Origin: Verrucomicrobiales bacterium
GTDB lineage: Bacteria > Verrucomicrobiota > Verrucomicrobiia > Verrucomicrobiales > DEV007
Assembly: GCA_029213005.1 (NCBI GenBank)
Contig: JARGPI010000010.1
Span: 168,642 to 232,641 of the forward strand
Reading direction: 5' to 3'
DNA: 64,000 bases
Position 1 is the stretch's first letter, and the number at the start of each line of letters is the position of its first letter. The notes beneath the pieces are model-generated. The model was not told where the DNA came from. It searched no databases and was given only the letters and a program-made list of their open reading frames with translations. Below are positions 1 to 9,300 of the stretch, one piece after another. Position numbers and translations under genes: made by a program.

Positions 1-95
1 TCCAGATCGACGATGGCAACGCCTCCATCGGCAGCTTTGATTGGATTGAGAGCGAGGCCGGAAAGAATGGCGATAAGTGTGACGAGTTTCTTCAT
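1..95 (-). CDS. Skp/OmpH-like periplasmic protein, N-terminal fragment
   Basis: Reading leftward from an ATG at 95-93, the frame is open to the window edge, so only about 31 residues are visible. They form a signal peptide (MKKLVTLIAILSGLALNPIKA) followed by AADGGVAIVDL. A signal peptide followed at once by a 'vAvVDlekvf' strand is how OmpH/Skp-type periplasmic chaperones begin. The family call is inference because the coiled-coil body lies outside the window. The gene is divergent from the redoxin gene at 247, and the roughly 150 bp between them must hold both promoters. Confidence 0.55.
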   Translation of the reverse strand, partial: MKKLVTLIAILSGLALNPIKAADGGVAIVDL

Positions 96-246
96 TTCAA
101 TTGTAATATGTGAATCGTGGCAAGGATACAAACATCGTCCCCACCGTCTACAAATTTTTATTGCCTCATTGATGCGGATGGTGACGGATAAAATGGGAAC
201 ACGTTTACGCGATGTTTTTTAACGGAGAGTCAGGCTACCCTCTCTC

Positions 247-1425
247 ATGACCCGTTTACGGCCTCGATTTTTTGCGCTCTGTCTTTTCACAACATTTGGT
301 ACGCTGTCAGTCCAGGCAGCTCCGAAAATCACTCCGATACCAATCGGCACTCAAGCTCCGGAATTTGAACTTCCCGGGGTGGACGGCAAAAACCACTCCC
401 TCGCGGACTACGCTTCTGCAGAAGTACTCGCAATCCTGTTCACTTGCAATCATTGCCCCAGTGCTCAGGCGGTGGAGAAGCGGGTCATTGATCTGGTTGA
501 GGCTTATCGTGAAAAATCCTTCCAACTTGTGGCGATTTCCCCCAACTCACCCGCTGCGATTCGCATCAACGAGCTGGGTTACTCCGTTTATGGAGACACC
601 CTCGAGGATATGAAACATCACGCCAAACAGCGCCACTTTAATTTCCCCTACCTCTATGACGGCGATGACCAGAAGATCACTCCGGCCTACGGCGCTCTTG
701 CGACACCTCATATTTTCATTTTCGATAAGGACAGAAATCTTCAGTATGCCGGTCGGGTTGACGATTCACGATATGCTGACGAATCGCTCATCAAATCTCA
801 CGATGCGAAAAAGGCAATCGATGCGCTTTTAGCCGGGAATCCGGTCCCTGTTGCGACGACCCGTCCCCACGGTTGCACCACCAAGTGGGCTTATAAAAGC
901 GATCTGGTGGAGAAGTTTAACCGCGAATTCGAAGCCAAAACCGTCTCCGTCGAAACCATCGGGCCTGAAGGTGTCTCGAAACTGGCGGAAAACAAAACTG
1001 ACAAGCTCCGCCTCATCAATCTCTGGTCAACGATGTGCGGCCCGTGCGTAGCCGAGATGCCCGAGCTGGTGGAAATTGGCCGTCAGTTCGAAACCCGCGG
1101 CTTCGACATGATCACAATCACTCTGGACGATGAGGGTCGACTGCCAAAGGTCCAAAAGATGCTGCAGCGATTCCATGCTGCGATGCCGCGTTTGACCGAA
1201 GCCTCGGTCGAAGAAGAGGGGCGCTCCACCAACAACTACCTTTTTACCGGATCAACCGACGAACTTGCCGAATCGCTGGACGAGCAATGGCCGGGCCCCC
1301 TTCCCTATACCGTTCTGATCGCCCCGGGAGGTGAAATCATTTTTCGACACGAGGGTGAGATCGACTCCGCCGGCCTGAAAACCCGGATCGTCGATCATCT
1401 CGGTCGCTTCTACGAACCCAAATAA
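247..1425 (+). CDS. Exported tandem redoxin-thioredoxin protein
   Basis: 392 residues with an N-terminal signal peptide (about 1-25), so probably periplasmic. The first domain (about residues 35-200) is AhpC/TSA-redoxin-like: it has the PEFELPG entry strand and a resolving region with FTCNHCPSA, a C-x-x-C pair. The second domain (about 235-390) is thioredoxin/TlpA-like with the dithiol motif CGPC in LWSTMCGPCVAEMPEL. Thioredoxin-fold proteins of this type reduce or oxidise disulfides in exported proteins. Two redoxin folds in one chain suggests intramolecular electron relay, which is inference. It ends 10 bp before the metallo-beta-lactamase-fold gene at 1436, so the two are probably co-transcribed. 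Confidence 0.82.
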   Translation: MTRLRPRFFALCLFTTFGTLSVQAAPKITPIPIGTQAPEFELPGVDGKNHSLADYASAEVLAILFTCNHCPSAQAVEKRVIDLVEAYREKSFQLVAISPNSPAAIRINELGYSVYGDTLEDMKHHAKQRHFNFPYLYDGDDQKITPAYGALATPHIFIFDKDRNLQYAGRVDDSRYADESLIKSHDAKKAIDALLAGNPVPVATTRPHGCTTKWAYKSDLVEKFNREFEAKTVSVETIGPEGVSKLAENKTDKLRLINLWSTMCGPCVAEMPELVEIGRQFETRGFDMITITLDDEGRLPKVQKMLQRFHAAMPRLTEASVEEEGRSTNNYLFTGSTDELAESLDEQWPGPLPYTVLIAPGGEIIFRHEGEIDSAGLKTRIVDHLGRFYEPK

Positions 1426-1435
1426 GGCCGGCATT

Positions 1436-3286
1436 TTGCGAGGTGTCGTTTCCATCTTCCTTCTCTGTTTTTCGCTTTCATGTCTTGCTGAGGAGCCGGA
1501 TAGAATCATCAGACAAAACGGCGCCGTTCTCAGCTTCGACGGATCCGGCAGTGAAAAGGCGGACGTCATTTTACTAACCCACTGCCGGAGAGACGTGGTC
1601 GAAAAATCACGGTTGATCGCGAAAGAGGACGCTATCATTTATGCTCCCGAATCCGCCCGTCCGCAGTTGGAAGGTGCCGAAGCCCATTGGCAGAAATGGT
1701 GGCAGGAACGGTTCGACTATTACGGCCAGCAGGTGACGAAACTCCCGCTACAGAACTTCCCCGCGACCCACTACCTGAAAGATGGAGATACCTTTCAATG
1801 GGAAGGGATCACTTTCCGGTTTTTAGACCTCCCCGGCTATACCAGGGAGTGCGGAGGCTACCTCGTTAAGCAGAAAGACTTAAGAACCGCCTGCTATACA
1901 TCGAAATTAATTTTAGCGGGCGGCAAGATCCCAGATCTCTACAGTTTTCAAAACGAAATTCCCGCCGCAAAAATTGGTAACTATCACGGGTATCTCGGCA
2001 AAGCCGGAAGCTGGCTCAATAGCATCAGGAAACTGGAGCGGGAAAAGCTTTTCTCTATTGTTCCCGCGCGTGGAGAAATCATCCCGAATCCGGAGGAAAC
2101 ACTCAGTCTGGCAAAAGAACGCATCAAAGCGATCTATCGAAACTACTTGTCGACCAATGCACTTTTCTGGTACTTTGGCGAGGAGCGAATGTCAGCTGCA
2201 GCGGAAGCGGTACTCTCCGAAAATCACGGCGTGAAAGGGATGCCGCTGGCCGAGCATATCGATCTCCCCGAATGGTGCCACCACATTGGGACCACCAAAT
2301 TGTTTATCTCGGAAAATAACCGGGGATTCGCTCTCGATGTCGGCGGAAGGAATCAATTCGAGGCCCTGTTTAAGTATTTGAAAACAGGGAAACTCAACAA
2401 GCTCGATGGGATATTTGTCACTCACACTCACAACGATCACTCCGCATTCGTCGCCGATGCCGTAGCAGAATTTAACTGTCCGGTCTACTCGGTGAAAGAA
2501 GTTGTCGAGGTGCTTGAGACTCCGGGCGCGTGGCATCTGCCCGGAGTTCCCGATAAGTCGGTAGCCCGCATGATCACTAAGCTGGACCGGGCCACGATGA
2601 AATGGGAGGAGTTCACTTTCACCTTCCGCTTCTTCCCGGGACAAATGTATCACCACGGGGCACTCCTCGTGGAGAAAGTTGGCGAAACGCCGGTCTTCTT
2701 CATCGGCGATTCCTTCTCTCCATCGGGCATCGATGACTATTGCGTCATGAACCGCAACCTGCTCCATGATGATACCGGCTACCTGAAGTGTTTCGAAATC
2801 GTCACAAAGCTCCCCCCGGGGACCTGGCTGGTAAATCAACATATCAACCACCGCTTCCGATTCTCCGAATCCGATCTGAGCTTCCTCAAAGCCAGCTACC
2901 TCAAGCGTCGCGATATGATTGCCGAATTCGTTGCCTGGGATGACCCGAATTACGGCATCGATGAACAATGGGCTTCCTTCTTTCCCTATGGACAAAAAGC
3001 CAAACCCGGAGAGACCGTCGAAGCGGAGATCCGGATTTGGAATCACTCACCGATTAAACGCACATTTGAGGTCACCGTTCATGGAACAGACTCAATTACA
3101 CCTATCGAGTTTACTAGAACTTTGACACTTCCCCCGCGCGATAAGGGGAGTATAAAATATACCTTTCATTTGGACAAAAATTCAAAAGAGGGTACTCATG
3201 TTATAACCGCTGACGTAAAAAGTGACCCTTCGATAATGGAACGTTGGTGGATAGAGGGTCTGATTCGGTGCGAAACTGAAGAATGA
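1436..3286 (+). CDS. Exported double metallo-beta-lactamase-fold protein with C-terminal Ig-like domain
   Basis: 616 residues starting at a TTG that gives a good signal peptide (VVSIFLLCFSLSCLAEE); no ATG gives a comparable one. The second half (about 260-500) carries the metal-binding motif HTHNDH, then MYHHG and FFIGDSF, which fits a zinc MBL-fold hydrolase. The first half (about 25-230) repeats the same layout (ILLTHCRRDVV, then LPGYTRECGGYL), but the HxHxDH ligands are lost, so it is probably a non-catalytic copy. Residues about 520-610 look like an Ig-like or NEW3-type beta domain (PGETVEAEIRIWNHS). The substrate is unknown. It lies 10 bp downstream of the redoxin-thioredoxin gene. Confidence 0.75.
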   Translation: MRGVVSIFLLCFSLSCLAEEPDRIIRQNGAVLSFDGSGSEKADVILLTHCRRDVVEKSRLIAKEDAIIYAPESARPQLEGAEAHWQKWWQERFDYYGQQVTKLPLQNFPATHYLKDGDTFQWEGITFRFLDLPGYTRECGGYLVKQKDLRTACYTSKLILAGGKIPDLYSFQNEIPAAKIGNYHGYLGKAGSWLNSIRKLEREKLFSIVPARGEIIPNPEETLSLAKERIKAIYRNYLSTNALFWYFGEERMSAAAEAVLSENHGVKGMPLAEHIDLPEWCHHIGTTKLFISENNRGFALDVGGRNQFEALFKYLKTGKLNKLDGIFVTHTHNDHSAFVADAVAEFNCPVYSVKEVVEVLETPGAWHLPGVPDKSVARMITKLDRATMKWEEFTFTFRFFPGQMYHHGALLVEKVGETPVFFIGDSFSPSGIDDYCVMNRNLLHDDTGYLKCFEIVTKLPPGTWLVNQHINHRFRFSESDLSFLKASYLKRRDMIAEFVAWDDPNYGIDEQWASFFPYGQKAKPGETVEAEIRIWNHSPIKRTFEVTVHGTDSITPIEFTRTLTLPPRDKGSIKYTFHLDKNSKEGTHVITADVKSDPSIMERWWIEGLIRCETEE

Positions 3287-3408
3287 TCAAAGGCGTGTTA
3301 GTTTTTGCCAACACTGCCGTCCAATGCTATGTGCATCAATACTCGCTTTTTCACGTGCTTTTCCCCGCTTGCGATCTGAAAGGTTAGTTCAATTAATATT
3401 GTCCGCTT

Positions 3409-4092
3409 ATGTCCGCACCCGTTAATACCATTACAAAATCAGAAACGAAGGGATTCGCCAACAAAACCAAAGTTGTTCGAGGTCTTCTTACCGAACTTTT
3501 ACAGGGAAAATGGCAAGCTGCCGATCGCCTTACCGAGGCGGAAGCTTGCGAACGTTTTAATGTGAGTCGAACGCCGGTTAGGGAAGCGTTGTTTGAGCTT
3601 CAGGGCCTGGGCTTGCTCGAAATCAGAAGGAATTGCGGCGCTGTAATGTTGCCGTTTGGGCCCAAAGAACTCGAGAATATTTTCCGCGTCAGAACGCTGC
3701 TCGAAGTTGAGGCCTCCCGTCTCGCTGCTTTGCAGGCAGATGTCGAACAAATTGGAAAACTGATAGAAGAATTTGAAGAGAATAACGGCGGAGAAGAAGC
3801 TTACTGGGAACACGATCAGCAGCTTCACCATTATGTTGCGAAAAGTTCAGGAAACATGAGCCTCGCCGCCGAAATCGCGCGCTACCACAACCTGATGCAG
3901 ACCATGCGTGAGATTATCGAGGAAAATTCTATCAATATCGAAGTTCCGGAAACCGGTGAGCACGTGGAAATTCTGAAGTGCATCAAAACCGGGCAGCCGG
4001 TTGAAGCCGGGGAAGCGATGCGCCGCCATTTGGAGCGCGCCGTCGATTCCGCCGTGTCCGCGATGGAGTCATTTCGCGTCGCTGTCGCCTGA
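3409..4092 (+). CDS. GntR-family transcriptional regulator, FCD subfamily
   Basis: 227 residues. Residues about 20-85 form the winged helix of GntR regulators (LTEAEACERFNVSRTPVREALFEL contains the typical 'a..lgvSRtPVReAL' recognition helix). Residues about 95-215 are a helical FCD effector domain with the usual acid and histidine ligand positions (FRVRTLLEVEASRLAA, then DQQLHHYVAKSSGN, then EHVEILKCI). Such proteins repress sugar-acid or amino-acid catabolic genes and release DNA when ligand binds. The most likely local target is the secreted sugar dehydrogenase 76 bp downstream, but no clear operator was seen. The start is the ATG at 3409. Confidence 0.88.
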   Translation: MSAPVNTITKSETKGFANKTKVVRGLLTELLQGKWQAADRLTEAEACERFNVSRTPVREALFELQGLGLLEIRRNCGAVMLPFGPKELENIFRVRTLLEVEASRLAALQADVEQIGKLIEEFEENNGGEEAYWEHDQQLHHYVAKSSGNMSLAAEIARYHNLMQTMREIIEENSINIEVPETGEHVEILKCIKTGQPVEAGEAMRRHLERAVDSAVSAMESFRVAVA

Positions 4093-4168
4093 TAAAAATA
4101 CGAGGATAGGTGATGCCGGGAGCGGTTAGAATACTTGCCTTTGTCTTCGCGACAATTACACTCGAGAC

Positions 4169-5383
4169 ATGAAGTATTCTTCCGTTCTGGCTTTATTTTT
4201 TGTTGTTGGTGGTTTCTGCAACGTTCTGCGGGCCAAGGATCCCAAAGTAAAACTCGAACCGATTTATACGAACTTAGCGATCGAACGCCCCGTGGCGTTA
4301 CTGATCCCGGCAGACGGAACCAATCGGCGATTTCTGGTCGAGCAGACCGGGAAAATTAAAATCCTTCCCGCCGATGAAACCAGCTCCGATTCAAAGCTGT
4401 TCATCGATTTCAACGATCGCATGGTTGTCGATAAAGCTTTCGAAGAAGGCCTCCTCGGTCTGGCGTTCCATCCTCAATATAAGGAGAACGGCAAATTTTA
4501 CGTCTACTATTCCAAGCAGGGACCCAAGCGGACTGTCCTGAGCGAGTTTAAAGTCTCCGATTCCGATCCCGACAAAGCCGATCCGGAGAGCGAGCGGATT
4601 TTGATGGAGATTCAACAACCGGACTGGAATCACAACTCCGGGAATCTTCTGTTTGATCCCAAGGACGGTCACTTGTTTATTACCGTCGGGGACGGCGGGC
4701 GTCGCAATGGAGTGTTTATGCTCGCGCCGAACAAAACCCGCTGGAACGGAAAAGTGCTCCGGATCGATGTCGATTCCCGCTCAGAGGGCCGTGGCTATGG
4801 GATTCCGGCAGACAACCCCTTTGTTGACGAAAAAGCGACCTGCCCCGAGATCTGGGCCTACGGTTTGAGAAATCCCTGGGGATGCGCCATCGATCCCGAG
4901 ACAAATCTATTCTATCTGGCCGACGTCGGTCAGGAACTTTGGGAAGAAGTCAACATCATCAAAAAAGGCGGTAACTACGGTTGGGAATATATGGAAGGAA
5001 CTCAGCCCTTTGCCCCTCGCGATAAGCTGATGGAAGCTCTCGGACAGACTAACAAGATGCCAAAAGGAGAAAATTTGATCGATCCGATTCACCAGTACGA
5101 TCACTCCGTCACCGGCGGAATGAGCATCACTGGCGGATACGTTTATCGCGGCAAAGCGTTGCCCGACCTCGTAGGTTGCTTTATTTACGGCGACTGGCGG
5201 TTCGGGAATATGTGGGCTTTACGGCATGATCCAAAATCCGGCTCCACCGAAAACTACGTGATCCACACCCCACCGAGCGTCGCTGATCCCGTGGCACAGC
5301 CGACCGGTTACTATCCCGACGAAAACGGCGAACCCATCGTTCTCGGTTGGCGCGGCAAAATGTTCCGGATGGTCGCCGAGTAG
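4169..5383 (+). CDS. Secreted PQQ-type sugar dehydrogenase (glucose/sorbosone dehydrogenase family)
   Basis: 404 residues with a signal peptide (about 1-22). The body reads as the six-bladed beta-propeller of the glucose/sorbosone dehydrogenase family: ERPVALLIPADGTNR, EEGLLGLAFHPQYKENG, HNSGNLLFDPKDGHLFITVGDGG, WAYGLRNPWGCAIDP and ITGGYVYRG are the standard blade motifs. Characterised members oxidise aldoses or sorbosone with PQQ in the periplasm, but many verrucomicrobial and planctomycete homologues have no proven substrate. Length is normal for the family. A repeat element begins immediately after its stop. Confidence 0.85.
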   Translation: MKYSSVLALFFVVGGFCNVLRAKDPKVKLEPIYTNLAIERPVALLIPADGTNRRFLVEQTGKIKILPADETSSDSKLFIDFNDRMVVDKAFEEGLLGLAFHPQYKENGKFYVYYSKQGPKRTVLSEFKVSDSDPDKADPESERILMEIQQPDWNHNSGNLLFDPKDGHLFITVGDGGRRNGVFMLAPNKTRWNGKVLRIDVDSRSEGRGYGIPADNPFVDEKATCPEIWAYGLRNPWGCAIDPETNLFYLADVGQELWEEVNIIKKGGNYGWEYMEGTQPFAPRDKLMEALGQTNKMPKGENLIDPIHQYDHSVTGGMSITGGYVYRGKALPDLVGCFIYGDWRFGNMWALRHDPKSGSTENYVIHTPPSVADPVAQPTGYYPDENGEPIVLGWRGKMFRMVAE

Positions 5384-5390
5384 AGCGATT

Positions 5391-5728
5391 GTATAAGGTA
5401 AAACATTTCGCACCTGTAATTTCAGAGTTCAAAAAGCCCAAAGGGCTGATTCAACCTAGCCCGGGGCAGCGCCCCGGTTTTTGATACAAAGAAGGTTTCA
5501 GCGCTGAAGGCGCGATTCAAACCGACGAAGACGATGGGGCCCACGAACGTAATCAATCTCAAAGCTGGATTGAGTATCACCCCCTTAATCACGGTTTGAA
5601 TCGCACTTTCAGCGCTTTTTTTGGGGGGACGTCTGTATTCCCGGGGCGCTGCCCCCGGGCTAGTTTGAATCGCGCCTTTGGCGCTGCGAAATGTTCGACA
5701 GGGTACAATCCGGGACTGTACCCTGTAC
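5391..5728. repeat. Nested inverted-repeat element (REPIN/MITE-like), non-coding
   Basis: The gap after the sugar dehydrogenase gene holds no gene but is strongly palindromic. ACATTTCGCA at 5403-5412 is mirrored by TGCGAAATGT at 5685-5694. Inside lie further mirrored blocks: CTAGCCCGGGGCAGCGCC against GGCGCTGCCCCCGGGCTAG, and GGCGCGATTCAAAC against GTTTGAATCGC-type segments on both sides. The right end runs into the 22-bp-spaced GTACAGGGTAC pair, and the left end (GTATAAGGTAA at 5391) looks like a decayed copy of the same core. It could fold into a long hairpin between two converging genes and may act as a bidirectional terminator. Similar 'GCGCC..AAGGCGCGATTCAAA' repeats are common in genomes of this phylum (general knowledge, not searched). 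Confidence 0.75.
5696..5728. repeat. GTAC-core repeat pair, inverted, 22 bp spacing
   Basis: A slightly decayed core CGACAGGGTAC (5696-5706) and an inverted perfect core GTACCCTGTAC (5718-5728) start 22 bp apart. ACAGGGTAC and GTACCCTGT form a 9-bp stem around an 11-nt loop. It lies between two convergent genes, at the right edge of the larger inverted-repeat element. Confidence 0.8.
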
Positions 5729-5800
5729 AGTTTGAATACGGATAAGTTTTCGGTTTCAGACCCGATACGGCACAGCAGGTAGATAAAGGTCCACGAGCCC

Positions 5801-6298
5801 TCAGAAATTGGGAACTTTGCGCTTCTCTTCCTCTTTTCGTTTTGAATCCCGGTCCATCTCGTTAGCCCAGAAACCGGATCTGATCACCATCATACTGGAA
5901 TGTTTCTCGCAGCGTACATGGCCGTCCGCTCTCGTGTAGTTTACGATCGATAAACTGGGAAGAATGATATGAGCAACCGTTAGCGGAATCGGTTCTTTTT
6001 TCCAACTCAGCCCCTCTCCATTCGAGCTCAGTAACAAATTTACTTCTTCGGGAGACAGTCTACCGGCCCCAATCTTCGAATATTTGATTTGGTGACAACG
6101 ATCGTTGATAAACCAAGCCTGAACTAACCATCCATCCTGAGAATATGTCAGGGCACGACTACCATAAGGCCCCTTAGCCGGGCGGGTCTTTGGTGGACCA
6201 TAACGCTGTGACAAAGCCAGCTCAGATTCAGAAAGTCTTCCGTAGCAGGGACTTAACACTACAGAAACCAGCAGTATTATCGCAAAAACTCGAGTCAT
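5801..6298 (-). CDS. Small secreted protein of unknown function
   Basis: 165 residues with a clear signal peptide (MTRVFAIILLVSVVLSPCYG). The mature part begins RLSESELALSQRYGPP, a pattern I associate with small secreted proteins in this phylum, but I know no named domain for it. There is one Cys in the mid region (NDRCHQIKY), one later (VRCEKH), and a strongly charged, probably disordered tail (DRDSKRKEEEKRK). A GGAGG-like site lies about 12 nt upstream of the ATG. It follows the FtsK-type ATPase gene on the same strand with an 82 bp gap, so it may be read through from that operon, but nothing ties it functionally. Confidence 0.6.
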   Translation of the reverse strand: MTRVFAIILLVSVVLSPCYGRLSESELALSQRYGPPKTRPAKGPYGSRALTYSQDGWLVQAWFINDRCHQIKYSKIGAGRLSPEEVNLLLSSNGEGLSWKKEPIPLTVAHIILPSLSIVNYTRADGHVRCEKHSSMMVIRSGFWANEMDRDSKRKEEEKRKVPNF

Positions 6299-6380
6299 GC
6301 GCTACTATCCTCCGAAAATCCGAAAGCGCATTTACTAATTATGGAAATTATAAACTATTCATTAACCTGATAGGTATTCC

Positions 6381-9300
6381 CTAACTGAACCACTCTTTTT
6401 CGGGTTGGGCGTAGGGTCGAAAAGTCTCGGCGATACCGGTTGGCTCATTGTAGTAAATTGCGCGGTTCATGCCGAGGTCGCTTGCTTTACCTGAGTCGAT
6501 CAGGCTTGCGGAATCTCCGGCGCTCATCTGAAACAGCACTTTCTTCTCGAACTCGGACACGGCCTTGCGACTGATACAGCGATTCACGTTGTTATAGGTG
6601 TCGACGGAAACAATTTGATGAAACCCGAATCCGGGACCCTCTGCGAAGAGATCGTTCAACGAGTCGGAAGGCTTGGTTTCGGCGTCTTCATCCAATGAAA
6701 AGCTGAAGTCCTCTTCGTAGCGGAGCTTTTTGTATTTCTGGAGTCCTAATATGACCAGAAAAGTGGTCACACCGTCATTCGGAATCGAGCCATCGGCTTT
6801 GCCTTTCATTTCGGCTGCCAACTGGTTAATCGTCTCCCCCATTTCGTGAGCAGAAGGGCAAGTCACCTTTTCCCCCAGCCAGTCGAGCGAGTCTTTTAAC
6901 CAACTCTTTCCGTTGGGGTCCGCCACCTGACCATCGATCAAAACAAACCGTCCCTTTTCCCCGAGCTGCTCGATTAAAAGTCTCAGTCCGATGAGGATCA
7001 TTCCCTCGACGACATCGTCGCGCTGGCCGACGATCATAAGATTTGCGCCACTTTGCCGTTCGAAGACTGCTTCTGTCGGCGTCTTGATGGAGTTGGGAGC
7101 CCCGAGAAACAAGCGGGGCGATCCTCCGAAATCGCGGGATGAAAGCAGATTCGCCACATACCGATCCTCGTCGATCCGGGCCGGAGCATTGCCTTCGAAA
7201 ACGACGCGCGGCTTATTGTTGAGCCCTCTTTCTGCGGCGCGTTCGGCGGCCATAGTCAGGTATTTGTTCCGATCCTCATCATCCAGCCAGACCACCTGGA
7301 ACGGTGAGTTTGCCTCGGCGTTTCCAGCTTGATCGTTATAGATGCCTTCGCCGGGACGGGTCAAAAGACGGGGCGCCGGATTGCTGTCATCCATGATGAG
7401 ATAGGCATCGGACTCGTTGCACATCAGGGCGATTCGAATCACCATCTGTCCGAGTGTGGCCCGCGCCAGGGTGAAAGCGCCGCCCAGGGTCTGAGAACCT
7501 AGAATGGCATGGATCCCGAAAGCCCGGCCCTGCCGCACGATGCGGTCGAGTAGCACCGCGGCCTGCTGGGAAATTTGGTCATCCTCGACGAAAAACTCCT
7601 GAAACTCATCGATCAAAAGCAGGGTCCGCGGGATCGGATCCGTGCCGCCGGCGCGTTTGTATCCTGCGATGTCCTGAGCACCAATCGCTCTGAATTTTTC
7701 ACCGCGCTCTTTCAGTTCTTCATCCAGTTTCTGCAGCACACTGAGCCCGAATTCCCGATCACTTTCGATCGCAATGACGCGGGCGTGAGGCAGCTTATGA
7801 GTCGCGTAGGCTTTAAACTCGACCCCTTTTTTGAAGTCGATCAGGTAAAACTCAACCTGATCGGGATCGCACCACACCGCCATGTTGGTAATCATGACAT
7901 GGAATAAAGTCGACTTACCGGAGCCCGTTTTACCCGCGATGAGAGCGTGCTGACAGGTGCCCTTTCCGATAGCGAGTTCCTGAAATTTAGTCGCACCGGT
8001 CCGGCCGATTGGCACTCGAAGTTCCTCGCGGGTATCGATACTCCAGAATTGTTCTTCACCGGGAGCGATCGTCGAAAACGGAACGGTGATCCGATTGGAA
8101 TCGCGATTGGCCTCGCCAAATCGATGTACCCATTTTAGAAAAGTCTGATTCTCCGGCGGTTCGAAAAGTTCGAGCGAGGTTCCGGGCAGAGCTTCTTCTC
8201 CCATCACAAAGCCTTCCGTCGTCGATTTCAAACAGACGCTGGAGTTGCGCAAATCATCGAGAATAAACCCATTAGGCAGTTCCGCCCGCCGGTCATAATG
8301 GATCAAAGTGAAAACGCCGCATCGCGCTCCGGATTGAGCGATGCTCAACAAACGCCGCGCCGCCTCATCGGTAAATTGCCGGGGAAAATCTGCGATCACC
8401 AGAAAGTGATAGCGTTCCGCCGTGGTTCCTGCGGCCTGATTGTACTCGGAAATGGTAGCGTATTCGTTGCGGAGATACATCTGGATGACTTTCTCCATGT
8501 GCTCGCAAAGCTCACCGAGCCGGGCCTCGATTTGATCGGGTTGAGTGCGGACCCTTTTATTGACGAGGTGCTCTTCGTAATCCGAGAGATGCATCAAACC
8601 AGCGAAACTCTCGCCCAACCCAACTGGATCAATCAAGCTGAAGGAAACCCGCCCGGGAGGAGCGCTTGCGAGCAAACCTCCCACGATTTGGTTGAGACTT
8701 TTGATCGCCTTGTCCCGGGAATCCACGCTCCCCGTTTCGAACAGAACCGAGCCCCGCGAGGGAAACAGCAATCTGAGAGGAACCTCAAATTCCCCGGAGT
8801 GCTCGAATCGCATCGCTTCGTTCGAGGGTAGCCGGGCACCGGATTCTGAGAAACGGTAGTCCAGAGTCCCGAAAACCACTTCCTCCGGAAAATCGGCAGG
8901 AGCTTTCCAGTCTTCCGGAGCCTGATTGAGCCAATAATTTTCCGGTGTAAAGGATGCGGAAACCGCTTCCAACGACTGAATCTTTTCGCCCGACTCCTTT
9001 TTCCAGTCATCGGTCATTTTTGCCCGCTGAGCGACAAAGTCGTCGCCACCTTTCGCTGCGGCTCCGGCGCTGGCAAGGATCGCGGCGAAATTTTCCTCGA
9101 GGACTTTCAGCCGGTTTTCCCCGGTGTGCTCGATGGTCGCAAGACGCTCCTCTTTCCATTTTTCGAGGCGGTTTAAAATTCTCAGCGCTTTTTGATCGAC
9201 CTGCTCAGGCGCCTCGAGACGCTTGCTGCCTGCTGCAGCCCCGGTGGTTTTGAGCCCGGTTTGAAAGGCCTCCTCCACTTTTCGGTGAGCCTCCTCAAAG

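Noticed and set aside
13..222. A 69-residue plus-strand frame at the left edge
   Set aside because: It is antisense to the signal peptide of the Skp-like gene and has no ribosome site or family pattern.
2192..3046. A 284-residue minus-strand frame
   Set aside because: It lies opposite the MBL-fold gene, whose metal motifs settle the strand.
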